This document shows positions 11,901 to 21,448 of a stretch of 64,000 nucleotides of DNA, piece after piece (the first letter of the stretch is position 1; each line of letters starts with the position of its first letter). The notes beneath the pieces are model-generated. The model saw only the letters and a program-made list of their open reading frames with translations. It had not been told where the DNA came from and ran no database searches. Origin of the DNA: Arcuatula senhousia (lineage: Eukaryota; Mollusca; Bivalvia; Mytilida; Mytilidae); the NCBI GenBank assembly GCA_963971305.1, contig OZ020313.1, positions 53,330,203 through 53,394,202 on the forward strand, given 5' to 3'. The position numbers were made by a program, and so were the translations under genes.

Positions 11901-14900
11901 AAGACGAGGATGAAGACTGAAACCTATTACTGTGTTCAAAATAAAGTATCGAAACTTAAAATCGATTTGTTATCCCTAACGCCCTATAAAAAAGATCAAA
12001 CCAGTACTACCCCACAAAGCCCGGCAAATTCCTTACAAAACGGTATCAAGTACAAGACTTAAAACACAGTAGAAACCAAGAGTTACTTCCCTTAGATTAT
12101 CACAAAAGAAAGAATATAAAACAAGACCTCACAAGCTTTACAATGACATATTACACGCTTAGTATACAAGAAGAAGAAAAAGGGATCACCTAACGGTCAA
12201 GCCCTGACTGACCACTGACCACAACCGACTCAAACAACTCAGAAATGGCACGTACACCTTGCGACCTTTCCAACGATATACGACAACCCCACCTTTGATA
12301 AGAAATAGTAAATGGTCACCTACTGGTCAAGCATATAATGACCACTGAAGACCACAAATAAAATCATCAAAGAGACATTGTCTTACTTAAGACAATGTAA
12401 CAAACCCGAAAGGAATCGGTCAAGGAATTACTTAGTTACAAGCCTTTTTATTTACCGTGCGGTGACTTTGTGGAATTACCTCCCCTTAATTACCGGATGT
12501 TGCGTCACCGGAACCGGAAGCAAGATGACCGACCGGAAGCAAGATGGTGTACAGTGTGTCAGTCAATGAGGGGGGACGGTTTTATATTAATATAGCTTAA
12601 ACCCTGTATGTGAAGGGTTGTTGTATTTATTATTTTATATATAGTATTTCAAGCCCCTATCTTTAGCTCGTCCCTCGTTCTATTGGTTCTATTTTTATAC
12701 CTGCCATCAGGGTTACCACCTATAGCTGTCTATTTTAAGAGTGTTAAGCTTGAACTTTTACTTAAAGTAGTTTTATACTAAAACTTGCATCAGCTTAGTT
12801 ATGGAGAACTTATAAGTGTCACACAGATTAATTGATTTTAGATTTTAATAAGCTTACCCGTTTTATTTTTAGTATTATATGTTCGTTTGATTGACACATA
12901 GTATAATGTTAAGTGAAGAGAAACTATACTCATATAAGCGCAAATAAACACTTTTTTTTAGATTTTAAACTTTTCCATATTTTATCCTTATTTGTATCCA
13001 TGATAATCTTAATTCCAATGAAGCATCCTCTATACTCATTATCAGTTGGATATACATGTAGGTCTCTTACATTGACATCAAATTAAGAGCTATACTGATG
13101 ACAGCTATTTTAATACTCCTAATTTTTCCAGGTGTATGTGCTTAGGGGCTTTGTATTAATGTATTAATGTACCATAATTTTTACAAAATATATACATGTA
13201 TATATTCATTAGTATGCTTTGCTTATATCTTATGGACGCTATGCAGTGTAGTGTGTTAATATATTAATATAGACGCTAGTACACATGTGTTTGCTGTCTA
13301 ACCATCTTTTAGTGGAATGACCTTGTGATCCAGTGTAAATATGGTGGTGGGTTGGATTGTAATGTGACATTCCATCCCAGTATTCGGCATTATAACTTTT
13401 ATTTCTGGAACAGAACCGATTATATACTGGACCTTGCACCTTCGAACTAATTTTATAATTTTACGTTTTAACCCTGCACATGCACGCAGTTGCTCTCCGT
13501 ACAGTTGCTATGATCCACATCATTGATTGGTGCTCCAGCTAATGGAGGGATAACAATAGAAGAAAGAAAGAAAGATGGCCGACCGGAAGCAAAATGGCGG
13601 AACCGGAAGCAAAATGGCGGAACCAGAAGCAAGATGGCAGACCGGAAGTGGATATGACGTCACAGCAGGCTAATCGTCTTAATCGTCCTGAGAAATGATA
13701 GACGAGAACCACGAGTACTACTACTGATCTAGTTTTCCCCCGGGGGAAAAACTGGATCATTGCCATTTTTCCCCTAGGAAAAATGACAATACGTATACAT
13801 ATTGTAGATTTTCCCCCATGCCAGTTTTTCCCCCATCGATGTTTAGCATATCTTAGCACTTCAGTGGATACATGCTTATACCAGTCTGTGATTTTTTTAA
13901 TGGAAAATGTAGCTTTTATATGATTTATACGCTTTTTCTTATGAAATTAAAATATTTAAAGTTAATATATAAATAATTTTTATTTATATTAAGCTCTTAC
14001 ACTTTTGAGGTAATCTATATGATAAGAAATATTCAGTATTGAAAGCATTATCATAATTAAAAAAAAACATAGTTTCATCTTTAAAATACCAAGTCGTTTA
14101 TGCTTTATTCAATGAAAGATAAGAAACAGTAGATCTCTTTGCAATTGACAATGAGATGGCTTTGTGAGGTGGACAAGTTTTACATTAATATTGCATGTCT
14201 ATTGCATGGTTCAATTTAACTCGTATTCATATTTACTTTGGGTTGTCTTTTATTATAGCTTTTATGTGCCAACAACGACGACACGTCGGAATAGGACATT
14301 AAATTTTAAGTCCGACCATGCGAAAATTACTACGAAAACCGCACAGGGAATGATTTGACAATTGGCAAGATTGTTTAGTATGACCAAATGTATGCCCTAG
14401 GGGGATGTTCAGCCCTATAGACCTTTAAAGATATCTGTTTGGTGTCGTCTGTTGGATATACATGTCCCATAGATTAATTCTTCCAGATGTCTTTATAAAA
14501 GATTATGTTTGTACTCTATTTGTTCTTTATGAAGAAGGGGGTCTTCTTTGACATTTTATGATAAGTTTAGAACCTTATGCACTATAATCTACCTTCTTAT
14601 AGAAAAAAGTAGATATTTGAAATCCCAAGGAAAACCGTCTATGTCCCATATGTAATATGGTCGAGGATGAAAATAATGTTTTACTTGATTGTAATAGAAA
14701 TTTAGAATTACGAAAAAAAACAAACTAGTATGTAGAAAAAGCAAAAACAGAAAATAAATCTTTTAAATTTTGATATTTTAAATGAAATAAGTACAAAATA
14801 TTAAGTACACTCTGTCCCAAACAATCTTTCTGCAAATAGGAACCACTAGTTCCTTCTTTAAACTAGCGCCGAAGACAGGGGACCTAAAAACATATGTTTA

Positions 14901-17900
14901 AGTTGTAATTGTTTATACTTGCTGTTAAATGTTTGTGTATGTTTCTCACAATTCTGATGTTGTGAATAATATTGCAATAATTGTTAATTGCAAAACAGCG
15001 AGCATCAAATACTGGTCACATCGAGGACTGCTAGCTGGCTGTTTTTCAGTGCATATTTTTGTGCCAATGCAAACGAAGTTTGGGAGTATATAGTAGTCAC
15101 CCAGTCTGTGTGTCTGTCTGTTTATCTTGCATTAAAGCACAACTCCCCCTAAATTGCTAGAACTATGGAAATATCGATTTATTTTATTTCATCGTGACGT
15201 CGGTGACGTTACAGGGGAAAAATGAGCTTTTTGCTTATAAAGGGGGAAAAACTGGACTGATCCTATTTTTCCCCCGGGGGAAAAACTGGATCGATCCTAT
15301 TCTTCCGGGGGAAAAAGGATCGATCCAGATTTTCCCCCCGAAAAAACTGGCATGGGGGAAAATCTACAATAGAACACCGGAGCACATGAGTTCACTCTCG
15401 TTACGACTAGATTGCTCGAATTGCTATTCATTTTTTTATTTTTTTTTTATTTTGTCTATTTCTTCTTGCTGTTTTCGTTTGTGATTCCTGGTTTTGTCTT
15501 TGCCCTTTTCGACTTTTTACATTCAGATGATTTCAGGAAAAAAAACAATCCTTATTTTTTTGTATGCAGATTGGGTTCTTTAATTTTCATACTCTGTAAA
15601 TAGAAAAATGAAACATGTTTTCCAAAGCTCTTTTGACTGACCTTTTTTCGTTTGATAAACATGTTCAGCATTCTCTCACAAACGAAGACAAAATATATTC
15701 CCCCTATGACTGAACACATTTTCCAGTTATAATCAGGAATAGGACTATCTTCTCCAGTCAAACCAAGAGACTGAAAACAAGGAGAAAACCTGAAATATTC
15801 CGATAATGGCGATACGACAAGTGCATATTATCTGAAGCAGGACTTTTGGATTGATGTAAGTCATCTTTTTTCGATTCTGTGAAATGTATGTAGTGTGAAT
15901 CCGAAGATTCCACTAATCCCAAATCTCCCTAATGCTTCATTTCTCATCCATTTGACTTGATAGTTTAAAATAAATGTTATTGAGAATTAATAAACAGTCT
16001 TATTTTTCTGTGCTATTGTATGACCATTACTGCATTAGAAAAGACGGTGATATAGTAAATGAATGTTATAAGAAACACCGAACAAAGGATCAATATAACT
16101 TAAGATGTCCATGAGAAAAGACAAAACAAGGCAGACATACCGAAGAAATTGAAGACCACAATGGTCCTGACTTGGTAAAGGCATTTCAAAATTAATAGTG
16201 GAACGTGTTTGTCTTTCGCACCAGATAGCGAAAAGTAAATATATAAGGCGCATTGTGTAAAACATAAGATAGGTTGTGAAATAAAAGTTTACCTCGAAGG
16301 GTCATTAATTAACACGTATTTTTCTTAATTCTTGATTACAAATTATACTTTTTCCGTTTAGTTATTATTAATTCATTTTTCATATATTTATTGGTAAAAT
16401 TCATGTGAAAAGAATCCTTACTTGTATGAATGTCTATTATACAATCTACTAGCTTACTTCAGGGATTAGTACCAAGAGCCCCGTGGCCGCCAGAGTTCCC
16501 ACAGCAAGAGCCACACAAAACATCAATATTCTCTTAAACAGCTGTGTTTTCATGCAAGGTCCCAGAAAAGCTCCGACATTTGAAACAAAGACTATTATAC
16601 TGACGAAACCGATGCCATAACCCCATGCTGAAAGAGACACGGAAGCTTTTGTTCTTGGAGGGAAATGTTTGGTAAAAAAAAACAGAAGATGGCGGTTAAT
16701 TATACAATACTCAGTCAATAACATTCCCTAATGAAATAATGATTATATATATGTCAAGAATGGCAGACATAAACATGTGAAGACTCCAACTGTTACTCGA
16801 TTCATCTGTCAAGTGACCTTGTTCTTGTGAAGGTCGTTAACGTTGATTCCAATGCACTACTTTCGGACTTTCGTGTCAGCAAGTCATCCGGTATCACTTC
16901 ATTGACAATTTCAAAACAATTAAGAATATCTATTTCATAAAAATGAATATTGACACTGATGTGAATACAATTTCATTCTTTAGAATGAAAGAAGATCTAA
17001 ATAAACCGGGAAAAAAATAAAAAATCAAATTCAAACTATTAAATAAAATGTGACTTTAGGTCGTTTTGCCTCTGATACTTAGAATGTTTGAAGGTTATAA
17101 ATATCAAAGCACTATAATAAAAATATAGACAAACCAAATTAAGATTAATTTAACAGAAATAAATAGACAGCCTTGCACTCCATGAAATCATTTGCGTTGG
17201 TTCTACAGCCAGTTGTTGTCTTGTCTTATTTTTGTTGTATTCTTTTGCAATGACACGTTTTACCCTGGGTTTATCAATTCTTTTAATGGATTTATTTGAA
17301 TCTAATTGTAATTTACATTTTACAACATTCAGTCGATTCAGTCCAACCTCTCTTTAAGTTTGAACTTTTTCGCCAAGAAATGTGTAATTTTGTTTTAAAA
17401 CCCTAAACTGAAATGATTTTCCTCTACCTTCAGCAGTTGATGGTTTTCTGTGTCTTTTTGCATGTTCGATGTCCAGTTGACAGCCATCATCTTGGGTGAA
17501 GTACCACAGAGCCGATAAAGCACTCTGTATCGAGTCTTTATCTATCCTGCCAGTACCATGGGATAACTCGAGGAAAATATCATCATAACCTAAACACTAG
17601 AAAAAATTCTTTCACGATAGTATAAAATCATGTCAGCTATTTTGTTTCATCGGTTTTGGTCGAATTACTAGAATTTGCGACTTAATTGTCCATGGTTTAT
17701 GTGTCATTATTTTGGACCTTATCAACAAATGAATAAAAAAATCATCCATTAAACTGTTTTGTTAAATTCAAATAAACTTGACATAACTAGTCAAAATTGT
17801 CAGCAAAATGCGGAAAAAGAAATGATGGTACTGGTTCAGTTCCGGTGAAATAAAGATCGCAATGGTACTGACTTTTTCCACGCGTTGGATCGATCCAGGT

Positions 17901-18485
17901 TTTATTGTGCTATACCCTTGTTACAAGGAAATTTTTTTTTAACAATTTTAATTCAAACAATCGGGAAAGATAACAAGCAAATAAATAATCAAATCATGTG
18001 ACAGGGTTCAAGCTTACCCTCGTAGACCTCTGATCTATTTATATTCAAATTCAGCATTTTTAATTTAATTGCTCTGTGCTTGACATTATTTACTATTTGA
18101 CTATATAAAGCACCTCTTAAAGTGAGTCTTGAAAATTGGTTGCCTGAATTTTTTGGTATCACTAGTACTGTGTTTCTGTCGTTTATAAAATGTACATGTA
18201 ATTCAAATCTGAATAAATCAAAATAGAATTTTGGAAGAAGTTTTGTCTCACCTTTAATGATGAATTACCACAGTTACCACTATCATCACACACATGAGTA
18301 AAAGCTCTTGGTATTTTGTTACCCGTTACATCAAGAGCGAGAGCACGGAACTGTGTCTCCGTTAAACTGTCTCCATCGCCATATTTGTCTATCAAAGCAT
18401 CGTGATATTGTTTAAAGTCTTCGATATGATGAGAAAATGTTAAAACAAATAAGTACCAGAGTATAATCGGCTGTATTGCCACCAT
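5837..18485 (-). CDS. ZIP (SLC39A) metal transporter, ZIP8/ZIP14-like, seven exons
   Basis: Membrane carrier of the LIV-1 branch of the ZIP family, expected to import divalent metal ions (Zn, Mn, Fe) into the cytosol. Coding exons run 18485-18252, 17596-17428, 16627-16458, 15770-15642, 7469-7205, 6931-6744 and 5986-5837. All six introns are GT-AG and phases agree, giving 434 codons plus a stop. Order along the protein: hydrophobic signal peptide, extracellular domain with cysteines (1-135), the first two membrane helices (135-191), a third helix (from about 202), a His-containing loop (255-262), HNFVDG (287-292), EELPHELGD (316-324), and a helical C-terminus. The metal-site motif begins with Glu where most LIV-1 members have His, as in vertebrate ZIP8 and ZIP14, so manganese or iron transport is plausible. 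Intron 4 is enlarged to 8,172 bp by a palindromic element. The start is the first Met before the signal peptide; a 5' untranslated exon cannot be excluded. Confidence 0.92.
6110..6470 (+). mobile_element. Truncated retroelement 3' end (family 1)
   Basis: Lies in intron 6 of the ZIP gene. It shares with copies at 39811-40254, 24490-24760 and 62245-62690 a decayed peptide end (KKF...LVEK) followed by a characteristic 3' region with GATCGCAAT, CATAAAACCTGGTTTAACCC and GAAATGCCTGTA. The coding part is degraded by stops. Confidence 0.75.
6744..6931 (-). CDS. ZIP transporter exon 6
   Basis: Residues 323-385. It begins with the GD that completes PHELGD, continues with [13 protein letters not shown] sequence (here IAILLHAGM), and contains two more helices. 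It ends at ATG before GTACTG. Reading on past the donor meets a stop within three codons. Confidence 0.92.
7205..7469 (-). CDS. ZIP transporter exon 5 (metal-site helices)
   Basis: Residues 235-323. A His-containing loop (PDDHGHSH, 255-262) is followed by the two helices that form the binuclear metal site: HNFVDG at 287-292 and EELPHELG at 316-323. The Glu at 316 replaces the usual His of the HEXPHEXGD motif. Confidence 0.94.
7696..7737. repeat. GGGGGAAAAACTGG-type palindromic motif, left edge
   Basis: TTTTCCCCCATGCCAGTTT followed by CCCCCGGAAAATCTGGATCGATC, directly at the outer left edge of the palindromic element. It is nearly the complement of 15330-15368. Confidence 0.65.
8466..9056 (-). 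pseudogene. Left-arm copy of the zinc-protein ORFs, deleted and frameshifted
   Basis: Inverted copy of the right-arm coding region. It keeps the first 81 codons of the zinc-ribbon ORF (9056 down to 8811) and the acidic C-terminal part of the C2H2 ORF (8663 down to 8466). An internal deletion of about 470 bp joins TTTAAAAAATGG directly to TGATGATCAGC, removing the C2H2 finger. A seventh base in the T-run near 8687 (the right arm has six) shifts the frame. The A-run at the fusion has six A, against seven in the right arm. Confidence 0.85.
9085..9390. repeat. Low-complexity TTGCTC and GCAGCAG arrays, left arm
   Basis: A tandem of TTGCTCTTT/TTGCTCATC-type 9-11-mers (about 9085-9285) followed by two blocks of (CAG)n plus CCATTTTACCCTC. 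This is the inner end of the left palindrome arm. Open frames here are repeats of Leu, Ser and Cys and are not genes. Confidence 0.8.
9389..9573. repeat. Hairpin with about 53-bp arms
   Basis: TACGTAGTGCTC...GAGCGGTTTGT at about 9389-9441 pairs with ACAAACCGCTC...GAGCACTACGT at about 9515-9569, leaving a loop of about 75 bp. It sits exactly at the inner edge of the left arm. It may mark the centre of an older, shorter palindrome. Confidence 0.8.
9575..10110 (+). repeat. Degenerate telomere-like TTAGGG array
   Basis: About 530 bp densely filled with TTAGGGTTAGGG and near variants (GAGTTAGGGTTAGAGAAGAG and similar), all in one orientation. TTAGGG is the usual animal telomere unit. The spacing is irregular with interleaved purine-rich GAGAAAG sequence, so this is an internal, decayed array, not a chromosome end. 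Confidence 0.85.
10395..10830. repeat. Low-complexity arrays, right arm
   Basis: Reverse complement of the left-arm arrays: five blocks of (GCT)n with GTAAGTGAAAGGGGGGA spacers, then AAAGAGCAAGATGAGC repeats. The right arm has more (GCT)n blocks than the left, as expected from slippage. Confidence 0.8.
10854..11463 (+). CDS. Zinc-ribbon ORF of the palindromic element (frameshifted)
   Basis: Starts at ATG 10854 and reads 82 codons to a TAG at 11100-11102. Residues about 49-75 hold CRKC, a KP..EF segment and CIDC, a Cys4 pattern seen in phage- and giant-virus-type HNH/endonuclease VII-like zinc modules. A run of seven A near 11090 is six A in the left arm. With six A the frame stays open through 11149-11463, adding over 100 basic residues that overlap the next ORF. 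So the present copy looks like a one-base frameshift of a longer protein. Function is unknown; nucleic-acid binding is inferred from the Cys pattern only. Confidence 0.6.
11333..11920 (+). CDS. C2H2 zinc-finger acidic protein of the palindromic element
   Basis: Open from 11279, but ATG 11333 is the likely start because it lies immediately before the finger; this gives 195 aa. One C2H2 finger (C-x2-C-x12-H-x4-H) occupies about the first 25 residues. A Glu/Asp-rich stretch follows, then a predicted helical region with [15 protein letters not shown] and [13 protein letters not shown], and a very acidic C-terminus. No family is recognised for the helical part. It overlaps the open frame of the upstream zinc-ribbon ORF in another frame. 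The first 20 bases after the stop are shared with the left arm. A DNA-binding role is inferred from the finger only. Confidence 0.6.
   Translation: MYHCDECGYTSQKLFNLQRHKEQKHQRKMEEPEWLKEDPEWETEEEEEEDTESEKSDDLSEDEETYPGEQFDPWSGFIGQVMISYKDEHEKKVDEYTEKGHHEKEAISKADLDLLPLYREALKNRYVNNIMWQMEMARDPLHKKIKQTAKRLRDDEDYECEESWKYATEKRKYLLDEKIKQFRPDEESEEDEDED
12184..12356 (+). repeat. Imperfect 40-bp direct repeat
   Basis: TCACCTAACGGTCAAGC...TGACCACTGACCAC at 12184-12226 recurs as TCACCTACTGGTCAAGC...TGACCACTGAAGACCAC at 12314-12356. The left arm has both copies in reverse (about 8045-8210). Confidence 0.6.
12548..13571 (+). mobile_element. 1,024-bp retroposon-like insertion in the right arm
   Basis: It interrupts the right arm where the left arm reads straight through. 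AAGATGG occurs at both edges (12541-12547 and 13572-13578), fitting a 7-bp target duplication. The 3' end is a short (GAAA)n tail just before the right repeat, which indicates retroposition on the plus strand. No coding content is recognised in it. Confidence 0.75.
13733..13836. repeat. GGGGGAAAAACTGG-type palindromic motifs, right edge
   Basis: Contains TTTTCCCCCGGGGGAAAAACTGG, a perfect palindrome core, and TTTTCCCCCATGCCAGTTTTTCCCCC, directly at the outer right edge of the palindromic element. Confidence 0.65.
15238..15370. repeat. GGGGGAAAAACTGGATCGATCC repeat block
   Basis: Four GGGGGAAAAA-type motifs in both orientations with GGATCGATCC spacers, 1.4 kb beyond the palindromic element. 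This is a third site of the same motif family within one intron. Confidence 0.7.
15395..15510 (+). mobile_element. Fragment of retroelement family 2 (3' region)
   Basis: GAGCACATGAGTTCACTCTCG, followed by a T-rich segment and TTTGCCCTTTTCGACTTTT, resembles the 3' regions at 28660-28870, 29240-29470 and 56530-56710. Short and diverged. Confidence 0.45.
15642..15770 (-). CDS. ZIP transporter exon 4 (third helix)
   Basis: Residues 192-234, 43 codons, phase 0 at both ends. It encodes a helix with [15 protein letters not shown], the family-typical GGIY...E segment, ending in a Lys/Arg cluster at the start of the cytosolic loop. The next exon lies over 8 kb away because of the intron insertion. 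Confidence 0.9.
16070..16230 (-). mobile_element. Fragment of retroelement family 1
   Basis: The ACCACAATGGTCCTGACTTGGTAAAGGCATTTCA segment matches the 3' region of the copy at 62245-62690 (GATCGCAATGGTCCTGACG...CAGGCATTTCA). It lies in ZIP intron 3. A shorter scrap (AGATCGCAATGGTACTGACTT) lies near 17851-17871. Confidence 0.5.
16458..16627 (-). CDS. ZIP transporter exon 3 (first two membrane helices)
   Basis: Residues 135-191. It encodes the family-typical WGYG start of the first helix, and a second helix containing [17 protein letters not shown], the conserved end of the second helix in ZIP proteins. Confidence 0.92.
17428..17596 (-). CDS. ZIP transporter exon 2 (ectodomain)
   Basis: Residues 79-134 plus the first base of codon 135. 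The acceptor CTAG precedes TGT-TTA-GGT. It encodes a segment with a central LSALWYF motif, matching the helical extracellular domain of LIV-1 proteins. It ends at GAAG before GTAGAG. An alternative acceptor seven bases downstream would put a stop in frame and is rejected. Confidence 0.85.
18252..18485 (-). CDS. ZIP transporter exon 1 (signal peptide and ectodomain)
   Basis: Residues 1-78. It begins with a hydrophobic stretch fitting a signal peptide, followed by a charged helical segment and a Cys pair near the end. It ends in phase 0 at the donor GTGAGA. Confidence 0.88.
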
Positions 18486-20090
18486 GTTTTCTTTATATGT
18501 ACTAAATATATGTACTGATATACGTCATGTACATATTAAAGAGTACTTTAAGCATTGGCACGTCTGATTTTTTACCCACAGTGATATGAATTTTAAATTC
18601 CGACTACTGTTTTACTATATATAATCATAGGGATGTTCAATTTTGACTTTATCAGAATGTATACAAGGTGGTGTTTTATGTTTAACTCATTTATGTTTGT
18701 ACTATTGAAATAAGCTGAACCATGAAATTCTGCTTTTCTATGCCGAGAAATTCAGGGTTTGAAAACATTAGTATACATCGTTTCATATCCCCTATATACT
18801 TGTAACCCTATATATGTCTAGACATATTTTAGATAAAGAAGCTTCATTCCTGAAATGAAAGTTTAAAGATTCATAGTTTTTATGACAGAATAAACAAAGG
18901 GACATCTTAGACGATATTATCCTCACAATGACAATGCCCATGTATCCATATTTGTCCACATATTTGTTCAATGAACAATTCACGGACAGATATGGACCGA
19001 GGCTCAAAATATAGTACATGTGTAAGGACGAGATGACAAGTGTAGGGAAGTTAGAAAGATTTTTTTTCTAAGTGTTTGAAAAATCTGTCCTAAGCTTGTA
19101 TACCTTGTGTAAATGTACATAGACCATAAGATGAATTTCAGTTCAACTTATACTGCTATATTTTCTAAGGTCATCCTCTAAGATGCTGGTAATATTTAAC
19201 AGAGTGAGCAGTTATGGCCAATTATTGATAAATAGAACACAGTTTAAAATACTTGGGTTTTTTTTAAGTACATATAACTGTACGAAAATAAAGAAATCGA
19301 TATTCTCAAAAAAGTAATAGTTTGTAAAACACTATATAATTTTGCATGTTTGTAATTGGTTAACTTCTAGAGGTTTTATTATGCAATAACTTTATTATTA
19401 TTAATAAAATTTACCCTTAAGATATTGTCCATTGCTTATTTAGATTTTTAATCAATGGCCTAAATTAAACTTTTACTTCCACTGATGGGCTCAAAAAAGT
19501 ATTCAGATCGGATTAATTTCACAGAGATTCCACATATCAAATTTAATGGTGAAATAACTAACAAAAATGTCATATACCAGTTTCTTTTGAGCTAACCTGG
19601 TTGAAATCACATACTTCCTTCAACTAAATATATTTGATGAATTTACACAAGAACGGAAACAAATCCGACTTGACATGGTTGCAAGGTAAAATATATTTAA
19701 TGAAGGAAGTGTTTTTGTGGAAAAAAGTAGTTCAATCGTCATAAGATTTGAAATTTAGGTTTTTGTTGGAGCATATATCTCTTTTCTAGAGACGATTTTA
19801 ATTTCCAGGGTGTATTTCACAACTTATTTGATGTGCCAGGGCTTGTACTAATTTTTCAGTTTTTTTCCCCGACACCGTTGTTTGCCTGATCGGCTTTAAG
19901 ACCAAGGTTATAAGAAACAGAGGTACCAATAGGTACTAATGTCAAAGTCGTAAAGGGTAGAGACAAAACCAGTAATCACAAGCAAGGACAGGACTAAAAA
20001 AACAGACAACATATAAAACGTACACGGAAACACAAAAGCTACTGAATATCGATCAATTAACAACGCGAACTCTAGTCATAATGAGAGTGA
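18486..20090. other. Intergenic stretch upstream of the ZIP gene
   Basis: No gene recognised. One hairpin is present: CACATACTTCCTTCA-ACTAAATATATTT at about 19608-19636 pairs with AAATATATTTAATGAAGGAAGTG at about 19691-19714, possibly a small MITE. The promoter of the ZIP gene must lie here or further upstream, but I cannot place it. Confidence 0.4.
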
Positions 20091-20216
20091 AGTTAGGTGC
20101 TTCGGAATATTTACAGTTCCAGCCTGTTATAGCATATCCGTCGCGTTGTCAATTTCCAATTTATTGTGTGGTTACCCTCTACCACCGACGCCCCTGCCCT
20201 TTAGTATCCCGAAACA
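20090..20216 (-). mobile_element. Repeat fragment (family 2, 3' region) left of the DIRS element
   Basis: CAGTTCCAGCCTGTTATAGC through TTTAGTATCCCGAAAC is almost identical to 51963-52077 and related to 60230-60300. It ends 410 bp before the DIRS left end. Confidence 0.6.
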
Positions 20217-20626
20217 TAATGATCTGCGAAGACAGTGCTTAATACCATGAAGATGTCGATATCCTTTGGGTCTTTTTCATTTCCAGCAAAAGGAGCCCGA
20301 ACTTGAAATGAACATTCATTTAATACAAAAACTTGATTTAGGGTAAAGGTTTTTTTAACTGTGTAAATTATCTGTTTCTATGGGTTTAGTGACCAATATC
20401 ACAAAAGCACTTATTTTGTCCAGTAAAGCCAACTTCACTTAACATGTAAGAAACATATAAGAAGGCAATGTCTGCTCGTCCACGCTGCGTTTATCATTTT
20501 TTCTAGACAAAAAGACACTTTGTTTTTTCTATTAGTTATCATCTCAGTTTTTTTTTTTTAATTTTAATATTGGGAGCTTTTATAAATCATCGATCTTCAT
20601 ACTTGTCTTTATAGCCAATGTGATAA

Positions 20627-20845
20627 AATTTAAGATTTAATGAGGCGCGAAGGCCGAAATGAAATATTGATTATATGATAAGATTGAAGTGAGATATAAT
20701 AATGCATTGACCTTCAATTATGATAAAATAGACAGCTCTTTAAAGTGAAACACCCCTAATGCATAAATAAAATAATCCAGGTGTACCAATTTGCGCATGC
20801 ATACAGGTAACATTGTAAACCCCGTACCATACCTAAGTGTGATAA
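20627..20845. repeat. DIRS left inverted terminal repeat (element 3' end)
   Basis: About 155 bp (20691-20845, from GAGATATAATAATGCATTGACC to GGTACCATACC-like sequence) is the reverse complement of 51448-51597. The outermost 64 bp (20627-20690) are unique to this end but reappear, complemented, in the internal complementary region. Confidence 0.88.
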
Positions 20846-21322
20846 ACAACAGAAAAATGAATCGAAAGATAACAAAAAGGCCTCATCAACCGTAAAAATA
20901 AGGACAACAAGGAATACAAAAAAAACTACCAATAACTGGATTTGAACATATAGTGATTATAATGGATCTCTATAATCCTTGCCCAGGTTAACAGTACTTG
21001 TACATTAGATAAAAATTCAGAAAAGCATATTGATAAAAAATCAACACTGATCAGTTTCAAATTATAATATTAAAAATAATACAAAGACAGCCGAGCGCGA
21101 CAATAAATCAAAGTCACATTATATCCGCACTGGACATCAAACGTTCATGTCTCCACCACAGCGAAATTCTGTAAACTCATGTTCCCCTTTTCATCCATCC
21201 ATTGTCATCTGAATCCAATCTGTTCATCCAGACTGAAAAATACATATAAAAATGTAAAACATTGTATCAGCTATAGCGCTGTAGTTAACAAAAAAACTCT
21301 AATAATGCATGGGAGGGTAGGG

Positions 21323-21443
21323 TGGGAAATGCATTATTATATCTCACTTCAATCTTATCATATAATCAATATTTCATTTCGGCGCTTCGCGCCTCATAAA
21401 ATCTTAAATTATAATTCTAAGATTTCCGTGAGATATAATAATG
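21323..21443. repeat. DIRS internal complementary region
   Basis: The first part (to about 21408) is the reverse complement of the left terminus, including CGCGCCTCAT and the GAAATATTGATTATATG segment. The second part (about 21406-21443) is the reverse complement of the right terminus, containing TTCTAAGATTTCCGTGAG. The two overlap at AAT. This is the circle-junction template expected in DIRS replication. Confidence 0.88.
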
Positions 21444-21448
21444 CACGT

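Larger units (their letters stand above)
7739..13725. mobile_element. Palindromic (foldback-like) element in ZIP intron 4
   Basis: Two long inverted arms face each other: left arm 7739-9390, right arm 10395-13725. Matching is base by base over most of the length, from the outer AGTAGTAGTACTCGTGG to the inner GCAGCAGCAGCC arrays. The left arm lacks about 470 bp present in the right (near 11098-11565). The right arm carries a separate 1,024-bp insertion. The unpaired centre (about 9390-10395) holds a hairpin and a degenerate TTAGGG array. Both arms carry ORFs for zinc-binding proteins, intact only in part on the right. Long arms with simple-repeat inner ends recall foldback elements (FB, Galileo), but no transposase is recognised, so class is open. 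The outer limits are not certain because both ends run into GGGGGAAAAACTGG-type repeats. Confidence 0.8.

Noticed and set aside
7739..13725. Integrated mollusc herpesvirus or other virus
   Set aside because: Inverted repeats and a telomere-like array made me consider it, but no viral core gene (polymerase, capsid, packaging ATPase) is visible.
18792..19019. 75-codon frame upstream of the ZIP gene
   Set aside because: No domain, no splice context and AT-rich composition.
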